A stretch of 64,000 nt of DNA from Cenococcum geophilum 1.58 (GCA_001692895.1 KV748185.1:2507975-2571974), one strand, 5' to 3'. Counted from the first letter of the stretch, positions 46,176 to 58,960 are shown. The notes: a model not told the origin generated them from the letters alone. Numbers and translations are program-made.

Positions 46176-46380
46176 TAATTAACAACCCCTATATAAAATG
46201 TTAATAACGTTTAATTATAGAGCTTTAAACTAGTAGATCTCCTAGGAATGCCTATTATAAGCAGCTCCGAGTGCGAAATCTAGAATATTTAGTAGTAGTG
46301 TAAGTATAGGACGGGGGTATATATTTGCGTTCCCAAATATCGTCACATAACGCAATTTTTAGGTGATGAAAACCGCTATT
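46176..46380. other. RIPed spacer before the tandem array
   Basis: No gene seen. It contains TATATTTGCGTTCCCAAATATCGTCACATAACG, a small patch with ordinary CpA content, directly before the array. Confidence 0.4.
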
Positions 46381-47625
46381 AACGTTACTCGACTAACACC
46401 TACCAGAGGTTCCTCCGTCCTTCCTATCTCCTCTCTTACCCATCTTCTCGTCTAATGCTGTCTATATCGCTATATTAACCAATAGATCCCTTAGTAAAGA
46501 CTAGGGAGGGGTATTAGAGCGCCTCTAGCTCTTATAAGGAAGAAGAAAGAAGAAGAGAGGAAGGTATAAAGGAGGGAGTATTTATAGATAGGAGGAGGCC
46601 TATAAACGGGAGATTAGGTAGCTATAATATAGATATTAACGTTACTCAACTAACACCTACCGGACGCCCCTCCGTCCTTCCTATCTCCTCTCTTACCCGT
46701 CTCCTTATTAGATACTATCTATATTGCCATATTAACTAATAAATCTCTTAGTAGGGACTAGGGAGGGGTATTAAAGCACCTCTAGCTCTTATAAGGAAGA
46801 AGAAAGAAGAAGAAAGGAAGGTGTAAAAGAGGGAGTATTTATAAACGGGAGGAGGCCTGCGAATAGGAGATTAGGTAGCTATAATATAGATATTAACGTT
46901 ACTCGACTAACGCCTACTAGACGCCCCTCCGTTTTTCCTATCTCCTCTCTTACCTATCTCCTTATTAGATACTATCTATATCGCTACGTTAACTAATAAA
47001 TCCCTTAGTAGGGACTGGGGAGGAGTATTAAAGCACCTCTAGCTCTTATAAGGAAGAAGAAAAGAAAAAAGGAAGGTATAGAGGAGGGAGTATTTATAGA
47101 TGGGAGGAGGCCTGCGAATAGGAGATTAGGCAGCCATAATATACGTTAATATTGCTCGGCTAACACCTACCGGACACCCCTCCGTCCTTCCTGTCTCCTC
47201 TCTCACCCATCTCCTTATTAGATGCTGTCTATATCACTATATTAACTAATAGATCCCTTAGTAGGGACTAGGGAGAAGTATTAGAGCACCTCTAGCTCTT
47301 ATAAGGAAGAAGAAAAGAAGAAAGGAAGGTATAGAGGAGGGAGTATTTATAAATAGGAGGAGGCCTGCGAACGGGAGATTAGGTAGCTATAATATATATT
47401 AACGTTGCTTAGCTAACACCTACTAGACGCCCCTCCGTCCTTCCTATCTTCTCTCTTACCCGTCTCCTTATTAGATGCTATCTATATCGCCACGTTAACT
47501 AATAGATCCCTTAGTGGGGACTAAGGAGGAGTATTAGAGAACCACTAGCTCTTATAAGGAAGAAGAAAAGAAAAGAGGAAGGTGTAAAGAAGGAAGTATT
47601 TATAGATGGGAGGAGGCCCTATAAG
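46381..47625. repeat. Five-unit tandem array, ~253-257 bp period
   Basis: Units start AACGTTACTCGACTAACACCTAC (or close variants) at 46381, 46638, 46895, 47148 and 47401, a spacing of 257, 257, 253 and 253. Each carries CCCCTCCGTCCTTCC, AAGGAAGAAGAAAGAAGAA and GGGAGGAGGCC. The left part is pyrimidine-rich on the plus strand and the right part purine-rich. No ORF runs through. Unit-to-unit differences are mainly C/T and G/A. Confidence 0.88.
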
Positions 47626-47630
47626 TATGT

Positions 47631-47739
47631 AATTTGGTAAGTACTAATAAGCATAAGATTCTCGTATAAGATGGGCTTAATTACTTACCAAAATACGGGG
47701 TGTCTCTATTACTGCAGTAGCTACTATAGTAGTAGAGAC
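47631..47739. repeat. Two adjacent inverted repeats
   Basis: 47631-47694 pairs AATTTGGTAAGTACTAATAAGC with GCTTAATTACTTACCAAAAT. 47702-47739 is a 38-bp near-perfect palindrome centred on TAGCTA whose three mismatched pairs are all C/T or G/A. The hairpins sit at the array edge and could be ends of a mobile element (Helitron ends carry hairpins), but no element boundary was established. Confidence 0.6.
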
Positions 47740-47769
47740 GCCTTAAATATTTAATATAACCAACTACTA

Positions 47770-48200
47770 AGGCTGTCAATAAGTAAAAGGTAGGCTACCG
47801 ATATGGTGCGAACGATATAGTTATTAATATCATTTATAGCCTGTTTTTGCTTTTAGTATACGCGTAGATCGTCCTTATATTTGGCGTAGAGCTAGTTATA
47901 GGCAGTGAGCTAATTTGGGTCTAGCTTTGCTATTAATATAGCTGTAGGTAGTATGTCCCTTAGTATGGGCCGACTTAGTAGTTCTAGCTTTAGAAGATTG
48001 TCTTTCTTCTTAAATAGGTTAATATACTGCTATACCTTATTAGTTTTGGCTGTGTTTTAAATAATAAAAAACTATTAAATCTAATTAAATGGCTTATTAA
48101 GGATGGGGTTAATTTTTAATTTAGTAGAGGTTATTATTTTTAGAATTTAATAGGTTAGGAAGGGTCTAGGTTAGGGTTTAGCTAGCGTCTTAGTAGAACC
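47770..48200 (-). pseudogene. Copia-type gag N-terminal fragment
   Basis: The minus-strand frame reads QYINLFKKKDNLLKLELLSRP, then LYAKYKDDLRVY and INNYIVRTISVAYLLLI, resembling the helical start of fungal Copia gag proteins (a 'W.YI.P' block, then 'Y...L..Y..Q..A...I..YI..TIS'). It is truncated at about 47765 near the palindrome, and no LTR is attached. Identification is by short pattern similarity only. Confidence 0.4.
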
Positions 48201-48599
48201 TTATTTAGATATTCCAAACTTTTAATTTAATTTATTAGTTCGTTTATTAGTTGGATTTTGTTATAGGGAGCGCGATTAATAACCCCTACTAACAGCTCTA
48301 ACTATGTCTAATTTTAATTTATAAATTGGTAGATTTATAAGTAATAGTTATTTTAAGTAACTCTAGGTGCAGTATATATAAAATCTTAACTATAGTATAG
48401 AGAAGTTGTGGCTGCTAATATGCGGTCCTAAGTAGTATGTATTCTTAGAAGTTACGTAACTCCTTATATAAGTAACATTTCCGCCCTTTAAAAAAAATTT
48501 AAAAAATTCTAAAAATCGATTAACGCTATAGATAGTAGTAATATTAATCCGGCAATACTGCTAATTCTCCCTATATACCATTATATGTATATCTAATAG

Positions 48600-51500
48600 C
48601 TTTAGAAGTGGTAAGAAGGTAGAACGGATAGGGGGGTTAAAATTTGGAAAATTAGATTTCGCGGTTAAGCTATTTAAAAGTTAGGAAACTAAGACGAATA
48701 CCGTATTCTCTGCTTACCTCTAAGCTAGTATATAATTTCCTAATTAGGAAAAGTCGTTTACGAGTAGTTACTACTACCTCTGTATAAAATCTTCTTATTA
48801 TACCTCTTTAGTCTTACTTATAGATAACTAAAATTATTCTATATTAAACCTACGTTTAAATATAAGCCCTAAAAGCTTCTTAACTCGTAAGATTGCTATA
48901 TAGGTTAGCCCGACTATCTTATTCTTTTCCTTAATATTTAGAACTACCTAGTTAAGTATTAGGCCCTGGCTTTTATATACGGTAAGAGCAAAAGCTAAAG
49001 TAATTGGAAATTAACGCTATAAGTAAGAGCCTCTTATACCCTCCTACTTATAAAGCATAGAAAATATAGAAACGACTTTCTTACCATCCTGCTGAGTGAA
49101 TAGGGTAAGTCCGTTATACCTATTTACCGCAATTAGTAGTAACTAAGGCTAATCCTTTTTAATATCCGCGTGTCCCTTTTATATAACATCTTTAACTATA
49201 CCAGTAGTACCGTTTACTAAGCCTAGTTTAACCCAGATATTCTATATTAGTATTACTTTCGCGCCAATATATAGGGCTAGATTCTCTATAGTATCGCACT
49301 AATTAGGAGTAACTTTCCGTATACCTATACTAGTGTTAACTAACTTAATAGCCACTACTGGCTGTAAAAGGTCGCGAAGCTAAGTAGTGTTATACTTACC
49401 TATAGCAGCGCGTGTGCCATATAGCTAAATTGCGTTGTTAAAGCCCGCAACCTTATTGGTGGATAGGCCCTACTTATACCTAGTTAAAAGAAGCTTTTAG
49501 GTCGGATTACTTACAGAATTACTACGTAGCTCTATAAGGGCGGTCCTAAATATAAAGCTCTTAGTGTTATTACCGCCCTGCCGCATAACTTAATCTAGGA
49601 TAGCTATTCGGTTAATCGCCTTATAGGCTCCCTTTCTATAGCTAGCAAGCTCTAACGGCCTAGCGGATAAATTGCTATATAAGGCCGCCTAACCTATAGG
49701 GGGAAGCTAATAGAAATCGCCTACTAGTAAGATGTTTAAGCCTCTAAAATAGTTATTATTGCGCGTAGGGTAGATCTAACGGAGGCGGCGATTAATCTAG
49801 GCTAGATGTACTTGCCCGATTATAGATTTCTTATTAAGGACAAGATAGTAAATATCCTTAAAAGCTTACTATAGAGGCGTAAGACTAGTAGTAGGCAATT
49901 TATTAAACGGGCGATTTACTAGCAACCTTAGTAGATTATATATAGTTCTACCGTTAATATTAAAGGCAGTTACCCTAGTAGGGGCCGCTCAAGCCAATGG
50001 CATCGGCTTGCTATAAGCCTTTACTATATTATAGAGCGTAGTAGAGAGGACAGTAATAAGATGTAATTTGCCGGTTCCTGCCTCTCTATTAATATTAATC
50101 CGTAGTGGGGAAGGGCCAAGGCCCACTTAGATCTGCCTATAGTAATTAACTATAATGTTATAGATATAATGCTGACCTGGTTATAAGGAGGACGGAGTTA
50201 CTATTTAGAATAGGCGGCTCTATAGTAGAGGCTATAGCCGTACTTCCTGCTAATAGGTCCTCTTATTAAGCTGCGGGCACGTACCCCAATGCGTACTCTA
50301 GTCGTAGTTATAATTAAGCTCCCTATTACCAAGCCTGTTAGGATGCTTAATTTTAACTCTATTAGTATTTTAAACGCGGGTATATAGGGCCTTAAAGGAC
50401 TGGTATAGCTCTAAGTCTTCTACAAAACCGCCCTTAAACTTATTAATATTATTAGCAGTTTTACGGCCTTCCTTTAGTTTCCGATTATAGAAGTAGTTAG
50501 GTAGGTACTAATAAGAGTTAACGCAAGCCTAATAGGAAGCTATATAATTAGGGGCCCTAAATCTATTAGTATAAGTAGCCACTTCCTTATACTCCCTCTA
50601 CGGGTAATAAAGAATAAGCTTTATACAGCAGAACTTAAAATACTGCAGATAGGAATAATTACCGTTATATTACGGAAAGTACGATATAACTTAAGGCCTT
50701 GCTCTTAGCTAACGCTTATAAGTAGAGTAATTAAAATAGATTAAAAAATTAAGGAAAGTAACGTCCTCTACCCTATCTAGGCGGCGCTTATATTTCTTAT
50801 AGTCGGACAGTCCGCACCCTCTTAGTTGCCTATTATTAAGCTTATACGTAACGCTTTAATTATCCTCCTAGTAGCAGTCTAAAGTTACTATATTCCTAGA
50901 GCCTTTATAAAGGGGAATGTTAAGAAGCAGATGGCATACTTCCTGCGCTAACTAATTGCGTTTAGCAATAAGCTTATTTATAAACCTAGCCACGACCGAA
51001 CTAAAGGCATAAAGGCTATTAGCGTGCGGCTATACTGATTAAAGTAACTCCTAGTAAGAAGTTGACTTCTTCTCTTCCTTGCTACAATACTTGCCTATAT
51101 AGTTAACTATTACTAATACGCTTGTAGCGGGTGACGTATTAATATTCGCTATCTACGCTAATATTATAGCTGCATTATAACTATTAAGAAGCTTATTATT
51201 ACGCTACGGACAGAACGTCCAGTAATATAGATTTTAATCCTTTAATACAGCGGCCTTATTGCGAAGAGACCGTAGAAAATAGAAGCGGCACTCCTTTACT
51301 CCAGTGGAGCCTTTCTTTAATCTTAAGCAGTAAGATTCGGTGCAATTACGGTGCCGTTAAAATTGATTAAGGTAGGCAGTAAGAAGCTTACTAGTATTAA
51401 GCTGTTCTTTATAGCTAAGAGCAGAAGGATATCGGAGATTAGGAGGCCTAGATTGATTAGGATTAATTACGGATATAAAAGTAGCCCAGTACTTAGTAAA

Positions 51501-53445
51501 AGCCGCCCTTAATTCAATAGCTGACGGATCTGGCTTTGGGGCTATTAAACTCTATAAAAAGCTATGTATATAGCCGCTACCTTATACCTACTACTTATAT
51601 TAGAACCAAAAGTTAGTGCTATTAAATAGGCCTATAAGCACGTGCTTCCTAAATAGATTAAAGTGGCGATGCAGCTAGTAAGTAGCAATATGCGGATTAT
51701 CGTTAAGATTCTAAGAAGTAATCCGGTAGCGCTAAGCCTTATTAGCAGCCTTATATTTATTAAATAGAGGTATATAAGAGTGTAGATTATACCAATGTAG
51801 ATTAGTAGCGCTAAGTGTAAAGAATAGAAACCCGCTCTTAATATTCTTAGTATAAGCCATAAGCTTATTTCTCTTCTGCCTTTAGTAAGGTCTAGTGCCC
51901 TTAAGGTTCCGTATATGCCGTATAATCTTATTTAGTAACTAGCTACCCCTATTACTATTTATAAGATTACTAAGCTTATCTAAAGATAGACTATTCTTAT
52001 TTAATCGGCTATAGAGGAAGCGGGTGGCGTTAAGGGCTTGCTTTCTTATAATCTGATTAAACACGTAGTAGCGAAATAAGGGGTGGCGGCTAAACTGACC
52101 GTCCTAATACTTAAGCATATGCTTAGCGTACGCAGCTAGGGTAACTATATGGCTTCGTGGCATGTTAAAATCGGCTTTGCCATAAGGAAATAGAGTAGGA
52201 AAGGCGCTACGTATGATAAAACTAGCTAATCGCTTAGAGAGAGGTGTTTATTATATAGTAGGAACCTCTAGGCCCACTTGTAGGTCTTGTTAGTGTTAAA
52301 CCTTACGACCTAAAAGCTCCAATTTATTAAGGTTAGGCACTAGATTAGGAACCAAAGTATCTAGTACGTTGTTATTAAATTTGCCGTCTAGTATATTACT
52401 GCCAAGCTCGGCAAGCAGAGGATTAACAGTAGGACGTTATATATAGAAGTAGTAGGGTAAGCCGTTGGGCCACTAGAATTAGACTTTAACTCGTTAATAT
52501 AAGGTAGCTAATCTAATATAGAGCTATTTTCGGGTAAGCTAGTAAGCTAGGTGCTACATATTTTAACGTCGCGATAATTAGAATGATTGACCTTTAGAAA
52601 GTAAAGCTACTATGCTATAGTAGAGCGCCTTACGGTATACCGCTTAGTAAACCGCCGACTTAGGTATTCGCCACCCTCTACTACTATAGGCCTTACGACC
52701 AGTATATTAAGTTTAGTAGGTAGCCGTGGCAGCTACCTTTAGGTCTTTAATGTGTTCTGGCTAAAGTAGCAGACGTAGCTAGTATAGCGATATTGCTGGC
52801 CGTGTACACGCATAACTTGTAGATAAATATATACGCGCGCAATTAGAAGCTCCTCCACCGCGGTAAGTATAGGTAGGAAGCCAGAAACAGGCCCCAGATT
52901 AAGCCCGTTGCTATTACCAAATAGGGGAGAAAGGGTTAAATCCTTAAGGCTATTAGTGTCCTTAATGCAGGCTTTATATACACCTATATTATTACCCTCC
53001 GTAGCTAGGCCCATTTGGAACCACCGCTCCTTATAATAACTGCACATCTCTATACGTTTAGCCTGTAATATACTTCTAAACTTTCTAATTTACTTCTAAT
53101 TAACAGCTAAACGGGTAGTAGTGTGGCCGTAGCTAGAGCTTACTGTAAGGGAGCTTGCCGTAAGGGAGCTTACCGCAAGGGAGCTTGCCGCGAGGGAGCT
53201 TGCCGTAAGGAAGGTGATATTGGTGGTAGAGTAGGTATTGGCGGTAGAGTAGGTATTGGTAGTAGAGTAGGTATAGGAGCTAGTTCCAGTAAGGACGTAT
53301 TTAGGCCATCTAGAGTGCCTCTTTTACTACACGGAGCTTTATCTATAGTATATAGCGGAGGAGTAGGCGAGTAAGCTTTACCCCGCCGATTAAGAATGCG
53401 GTATTCCCGTTGTATTACCCTAATTGTCTTCCGCCGTTAAGCCAT
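48600..53445 (-). pseudogene. Helitron Rep/helicase protein (RepHel), RIPed
   Basis: Minus-strand frame of about 1600 codons from ATG at 53445 to about 48600. The order is: a basic start (RRKTIRVIQREYRILNRRGK); a Pro/Ser-rich repeat segment; the Cys-containing N-terminal domain seen in fungal Helitrons (open at 52739-53047); a Rep domain with the HUH motif now GSGYIH (51562-51580; first His read as Tyr) and the Tyr motif YIGKYCSKEEK (about 51060-51110); and a Pif1-like helicase with Walker A EAGTGK (50067-50084), a LVGDFYQLPP block (49700-49725) and MRQGGNN (near 49575). RepHel nicks and unwinds DNA for rolling-circle transposition. The broken HUH and many stops show it is dead. The 5' TC and 3' CTRR ends were not located. 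Confidence 0.88.
53141..53276. repeat. Two in-frame minisatellites at the Helitron N terminus
   Basis: About 53141-53207 is a 15-bp unit (CTTGCCGTAAGGGAG) repeated five times. About 53208-53276 is an 18-bp unit (GTAGGTATTGGCGGTAGA) repeated three to four times. Both periods are multiples of three, so the minus-strand Helitron frame stays open and encodes Pro/Leu/Ser-rich repeats (LPPIPT-type). Confidence 0.8.
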
Positions 53446-54870
53446 TTTAGGGGTATCTTGGCTATTCTGGCCGCGAGGCAGGAAGGCGTTCTCGGTATCG
53501 TTTTCAGGTAAAGTAGTTCGCTGGCACCTTATAGGATAATTCTTAGTAGTAAAACCTAGCTCTATAAGAGCTCTCCACTTATTTAAATTATATTTAGAGA
53601 TCTAGAAAAGTAAGTAAAAGTAAAAGTAGTATATAGGGAAGACGTGCCTTTGACTGACATAACTAATATAGCTTTAAAAGCTTCTTTAAAGGGCCGTCTT
53701 TAATAAAGTTAAGGCGGGGCTTATAGATATAGCACTTGCTATACTTAATTACAGTAAGATTTGCTATATTTACTGTATATAGTAGTAGTTCTTTAATTAA
53801 CGTCTAATACGGATCCTATCTTGGCCTACGTAGACTACTCTATTATAGGGGGGAAAACTTATAATTTACATAAAGAAAACCCTGCAGTTGGGGGAGGAAA
53901 AACCCTATAAGCAGCCTCAGTAGGATAAAAAACCCCAATTTGCCATGTTTACATGTAGCAGCGGCCCTACGGGCCTACTGCACGTCCTCCTCCTTAGATA
54001 TTTTAAACTCCTTAGGAACCACTACTTCCTTCTTTAGCTTATTAAAGCTAGGGTTCACTACGTCCCAGCTAGGCCTTACTAATCAATTGCTGTATCTTAT
54101 TATCTCTTTGTGTCCTATATCTTGCCTATCCCCTATATACTATCTCTTATATAGACCACTGCTATATACGCCTTGCCTTTCCCCCCCTAGAGCCATTAAA
54201 GGCGTAAGGGGGATTCATCCATTCTAATTACTGTAATACTAATAAGCGAGCGGGATATTATGTTATATTTAGGTATCTTTTATACTTAGGCCCCAGCTAG
54301 GCCCTCTCTAAGGGTCACCACTCCGTTAAAAGGAGATAGGGAAAACTGTGGGTCGCAATCCAAGCTGCTAAGTAGTATTTGGTAGTTAAAAACGGCGAGT
54401 AACTATATACTCCGCGGGCGACTGCCCTAGGGGTTAGAAGGGGCCGTATATTTACTTATTTATTCATTCGCTCGTATACTTATTCGTCCGTTAATATAAG
54501 GTTATTAATGCTTTTTATTAGGGGCTAGGGGATACTTTTAAAAGCTATTTATCTACGTTAGATTATATAGGTGCTTAGTAGGAGAACTAGTGGCTATATT
54601 GTGAAGGGGTACCGTTAGTAGTGGTTTTTAAGATCTTACCATCCTATGTGAAAACTTTTTACTACGCCCCACGACGCATATAACCACCAGGTCCTACTTA
54701 CACGCGCTATATAACGTCTCTACATTAGCTCTAGGTCTGAACTTTAAAGACCTAGGTTTATAGCCGTTACCACGTATAGGTGCAGAATCCGTTTTCGACG
54801 GCCTATTTACTGTATATATAGTGGTATTAATAAAGGTCAATAAAAAGGAACATGCTAAGATATTTTAATG
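53446..54870. other. Mixed spacer between the Helitron and the YR retroelement, no gene
   Basis: Moderately RIPed. 53940-54227 has an open frame without recognisable features. Around 54330-54430 the DNA is less TpA-rich and contains GGGAAAACTGTGGGTCGCAATCC and ACGGCGAGTAACTAT; the latter resembles a conserved word of eukaryotic LSU rRNA (GGCGGGAGTAACTATGAC) but the flanks do not match. Probably includes the 5' end of the Helitron. Confidence 0.4.
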
Positions 54871-54978
54871 GACATGTCTATATAGCTAAGCAAGCACTAT
54901 AGCAGCACCCCTGCATCTTAGTAACACCAATATCATTAATATTTACAAAATTAAGCCTTACTTGCTTACTTTCTATAT
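54871..54978 (+). repeat. YR retroelement, A1 repeat
   Basis: Starts GACATGTCTATATAGC; direct repeat of 59283-59390. The two differ by C/T and G/A changes, for example CCCCTGCATC against CCCCTATATC. Confidence 0.82.
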
Positions 54979-55112
54979 TAGTCTTATTTAAGAGCCAATG
55001 CCTTATTTACTTAATTTCTAATAATTAATTATTGCTGTTAATAACTTAACGACCTATACACTCGTCTAAACCTTCGCGAATCGTTTATAAAAACCTTAAA
55101 AACTTAACCAAT

Positions 55113-56240
55113 AATGACACACTTAACGAGCTAAACTCCTTAGAGGTTACCTACTAGTCTCCCTCACCTCCCCCTACACCTTTAGGCGATACGCCGGCGT
55201 CACAGTCTCTATCCTCTATAATGGCGCCTTTCTCCGCGGCTTAACGCGAGACTTTAGCTACTAAAAAAGCTAAAGAACGGCTCTAGTAACTATATAAGGA
55301 AAACCTAAGGATTAAAAAAGCTTAGGTAAAGGAGGTTAAAGACTAGGCAACTAACTAGAAAATAAAACTCCTTTAGAAATAGGAGAACTATACTAAAATA
55401 CTACGCGTCTAAAAAGAATAGGAAAATTAGGCGACTAAACTCTATATATTAAGCCTCGCTACGGTAATAGCAAGATTAGCTACGGCAGTATTATCCTTAA
55501 CCCCAATTAATAAACTAGGTAAGTTACTCCCATCTATAGCCAATATCCTAAATACCCTTCTCCCTAGCGTCCTAAATAAAGAGATACTTAAGGTATTTTA
55601 GGGTACTTTCTTACCTAATAACCTCTCTCGCCTTTAGATATACTAGCTCTGGTCTAAGCCTTAAAATAATATCCTTATTATTAACAGCGTCCTTTCTATA
55701 AGACCAAAAAAAGGGATAATAAAGGACTACCCGTCCGTTAAAATGTGGGTAGAGGGCTTCCTTAACTATATAATAATTTTAATCGTTATATATAAGAATC
55801 TTTTAGTAGATCTTATTCCCTAAATACTTACCTTCTATAATTAAGTTATCTAGCTATCTACTACCTACCAAATTGCTCCCTTAATAACTATAGCCTTAGA
55901 GCACNACTCTATAGTTATTTAAAAGAACTAGTTAGAGCTAGCCAACTAGAAGATCTCTAGTAACTTCCTAGATATCTATTATAATCCTAATACTTATAAA
56001 TCCGCATCTATCTTAAAACGCGTGTAAGTAAGCACTAATATCTTAAGGACCTATTATAGCTTTAATAAAGGGAAGTGTGACCTAGGCAAGGATTGCAAGT
56101 TCCCATATACCTATAGTAAGTGCAATAGCCCGTATGCTGCAAGAAATTACAAGTAGTAATTACTAGAGGAAAGTATTAATAAGGAAAAGGAAGAGGAGGA
56201 AGAGGATTTTATTAAGCTATACCTACACTCCGCTGAAACC
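55113..56240 (+). pseudogene. YR retroelement gag-like ORF with CCCH zinc finger
   Basis: Starts near ATG 55113. It contains a Lys/Gln/Glu-rich coiled-coil-like part (about 55240-55420) and a conserved block PSVKMWVEGFLNY near 55740. Near 56070-56125 a zinc-finger remnant reads KCDLGKDCKFPYTYSKC, a CxxxxxCxxxxH type in which the last His is now Tyr. CCCH-type fingers rather than CCHC knuckles are usual in DIRS-like gag proteins. One N at 55905. Interrupted by RIP stops. Confidence 0.7.
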
Positions 56241-56559
56241 GTGCTCTACCCTTATAGTACGGGTAGACTAAATACTATACTATTATTTCTAGTCTTCCTG
56301 CCCTCCTCTCCTTTATAGGACTCTCCCTTCCCCTTAATTATTTAAGCGTAGGGGCGTTATCTATCCCTATACCCCGGCAACCTCCAATATAATATTATTG
56401 GTATCTTAAAGTTTAGATGCTAGATTAGGGCAAACCTAGAAATTAAGCTCCTCTTCTAGAAGAACTAAGCCTTAATAGCCATAAATACGGTCCTAATCTT
56501 AAAGAAGATTAGCGCCAATCTAAATATAGGTAGGATTATAATAGCAACATCTCCCGTTA

Positions 56560-58960
56560 TATCCTTACTGCTAGGTTTAGTACCTAAAGCGGATAGGGAA
56601 TAGCGCCGTATTTATAACTTATCCTTACTATCTAGCCGATCTGTTAACAACTTAATCTCTATAGCATTCGCCACACTATAATATTTAATAGTTAATTAGA
56701 TTCTCCAATATATTATATATATAGGCTATAGTTACATAATTGTTAAGAGGGACATTAAGGACGCCTTTTAGAATATCCCACTTTCTATTAAAGCTTAACG
56801 CCTTATAGGGTTCTCCTAGAAGGGTGTAGTATATTTTAAACGTTGCCTCTCATTCGGCCTTTAAACTGCACCCTTTTTATTTAATCTTTTTGCGGAGGGA
56901 TTCTACTAAATACTTATCCAATATATCCCAAACGCCGCCTTAAAGCACTATTTAGATAACTTTATCTTTATACTCTCTAACGCTTCTATCCTCCCTTAAT
57001 TGCTTAATATATATAACCAATTAAGTAACGAATTAGGCATCCTATAAAACAAATTAAAGAATATTAAAGGCACTACGGCTAAAGTCCTAGGTTATATTAT
57101 AGATACTCTAAAGTCTAAGCTGCGTCTTTCTCCTTTAAAACAGGCTATTACGATTAAGGAGATTAATAAAGCGTTAAGTGGTAGATCCCTAACGCTGGTT
57201 TAGAGTTAAAAACTAGCTAGTAAACTCGCTTAAAGCGCCCAGGTAATTAGGCTTAGGCATTTATATAACTACTCTATCTAGGAGTTTATCTCTACTTTTA
57301 TAAAGGCAGGTAGTTATCCTTACTAACAGCTAATAGCTAAACTTTGCTAAGACTTATTATAGTAGAGGGATACTCTTACCCTTTTAAATAGTATCCTCTT
57401 CTTTAATAATATAGATTAAAAACAATTCCATCTCTTCTTAGACGTATTTAGGATTCTTAGTTACAGGGCCTTCTTCTTTCTTAAGGATTTTTAAGGGATA
57501 ATATAGCCGCCCTATTTAGTATCTCTACCCTAAGATAATTCTTTAAGCTGCTACCCTAATATAGAACACCGCCTTGCCCTAATTAATAAGCGGGAGGTCT
57601 AAGCAATTATAACCTTATTCTAGCTCTAGATAATATAGTAGGAGTATAGCTTAGTCTATATCTATATAAATAACACGGTAGCACTCTTAGGATTCTAAAA
57701 TACGGTAGTAAAAGGATTAGGTAATTACCCGCTCCGTAAAATCCTCTAACTAGCCGTAGCCTATAATATTACGCTCTATATAGAGTGGGTTTCCTTTATA
57801 GAAAACAGGCTAGCTAATACTCTATCTCGTTTTAATTGCGATAGGGTATTATTATTATACCCGCATTAGAATACTTCTAATTTACCGTTACTATATACTT
57901 CTTTATTATATTTAATCTAATGCTAAAATAGGAGACCTAGTTTCTCTTAAAGACCCCCTACCTAATTTCTAGATTAAGGTAAAAGCCCCCTTAAAATACT
58001 TCGGCTAACTATTATAGTACGGCCTCTCTAATAGAACGAGAGATTTATACTATTCCGTAATTAAGAGTTAGGAGGGCTACTATGACTTTTATAAAGCGGT
58101 GAAGTACCTAGCGCCCCTCTACTACCTAGGAGAATAGATTACCTAATAGATCTTTAGCAATGCTAGTCTAGGAATAAGCCGTATTAAGCCTACTATAGTT
58201 AGAGCCTATATCTCCGCAATTTAATCCCACTATATTAACGCTAATTATAACACCTCCGTCTTTAATAATCCTATTATTAAGAGGATTCTAAACAGTATAA
58301 TATCTATAAATCCCTCTATTACGGCTAAAAGATTGCTAATTACCAAAGATATCCTTGCTTAATTAGTTACCCTAAATGCCTAATCCATTAAGAATCTTAA
58401 CTTTAACGCCGCTATCACTACGGCCTTTATAGGATTCCTTTGTCTAGGCGAGATCACCTATACTAAGGCTTAAAAAGATAGCCACGCCTTCTTTACTATA
58501 AAATGTACTAGAAACGATATAACGCTAGTAGAGGACCATATAATATTACGTCTAAAGCGTAGTAAAACGGACGTTAATTACTAAGGAGTTTTAATCACGA
58601 TTGCCGCTTTAGGGCAACCTAAATATACAGTTCGAGCTATAAAACACCTATTTAAAAATAACCCCTAACCTAGAAACGCCCCTCTCTTTCGCTTTAAGAG
58701 ATTAGCCTTTATAAGCTACGCGGTTAGAAATAAGCTAAAGTATAAAGTCGCCGCTCTTGGCCTCTACTCTAAGCTTTATAACGGACACTTGTTTCGGAAA
58801 GGTGCTGCTTAATATACTTAAGACAACGGTTTTACGGACGGCTAAATATAGTAACTAGGCCGGTAGTCCTTACAAGCGTTCTAGCTTTACTATTTATTAT
58901 CCCTAAAAAACCTATTTTAGCTAAGTATAAACTTCTAATATAGAACGCTAATACTGTTCT
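56560..58960 (+). pseudogene. YR retroelement RT/RNase H and tyrosine recombinase
   Basis: RT at about 56560-57060 has LVPKADRE.RRIYNLS, RDIKDAFQNIP and HYLDNFIFIL (YLDD read as YLDN). RNase H begins near 57430 (FLDVFRILSYRAFF). The C-terminal recombinase (about 58330-58960) shows FLCLGEITYTKA (the first catalytic Arg apparently changed to Cys), a KRSKTD block, NGHLFRKGAA (His-x2-Arg intact, about 58777-58800), then LGR.SLQAF.LYY with the nucleophilic Tyr position present. The order RT-RH-YR in one element defines the YR retrotransposons, whose recombinase replaces integrase. Confidence 0.85.

Noticed and set aside
53123-53374. 83-codon plus-strand Arg/Gly repeat ORF
   Set aside because: Complement of the minisatellites in the minus-strand Helitron N terminus; the Helitron frame accounts for them.
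53940-54227. 95-codon Leu/Ser-rich plus-strand ORF
   Set aside because: Low-complexity translation of a pyrimidine-rich stretch, without motifs or context.
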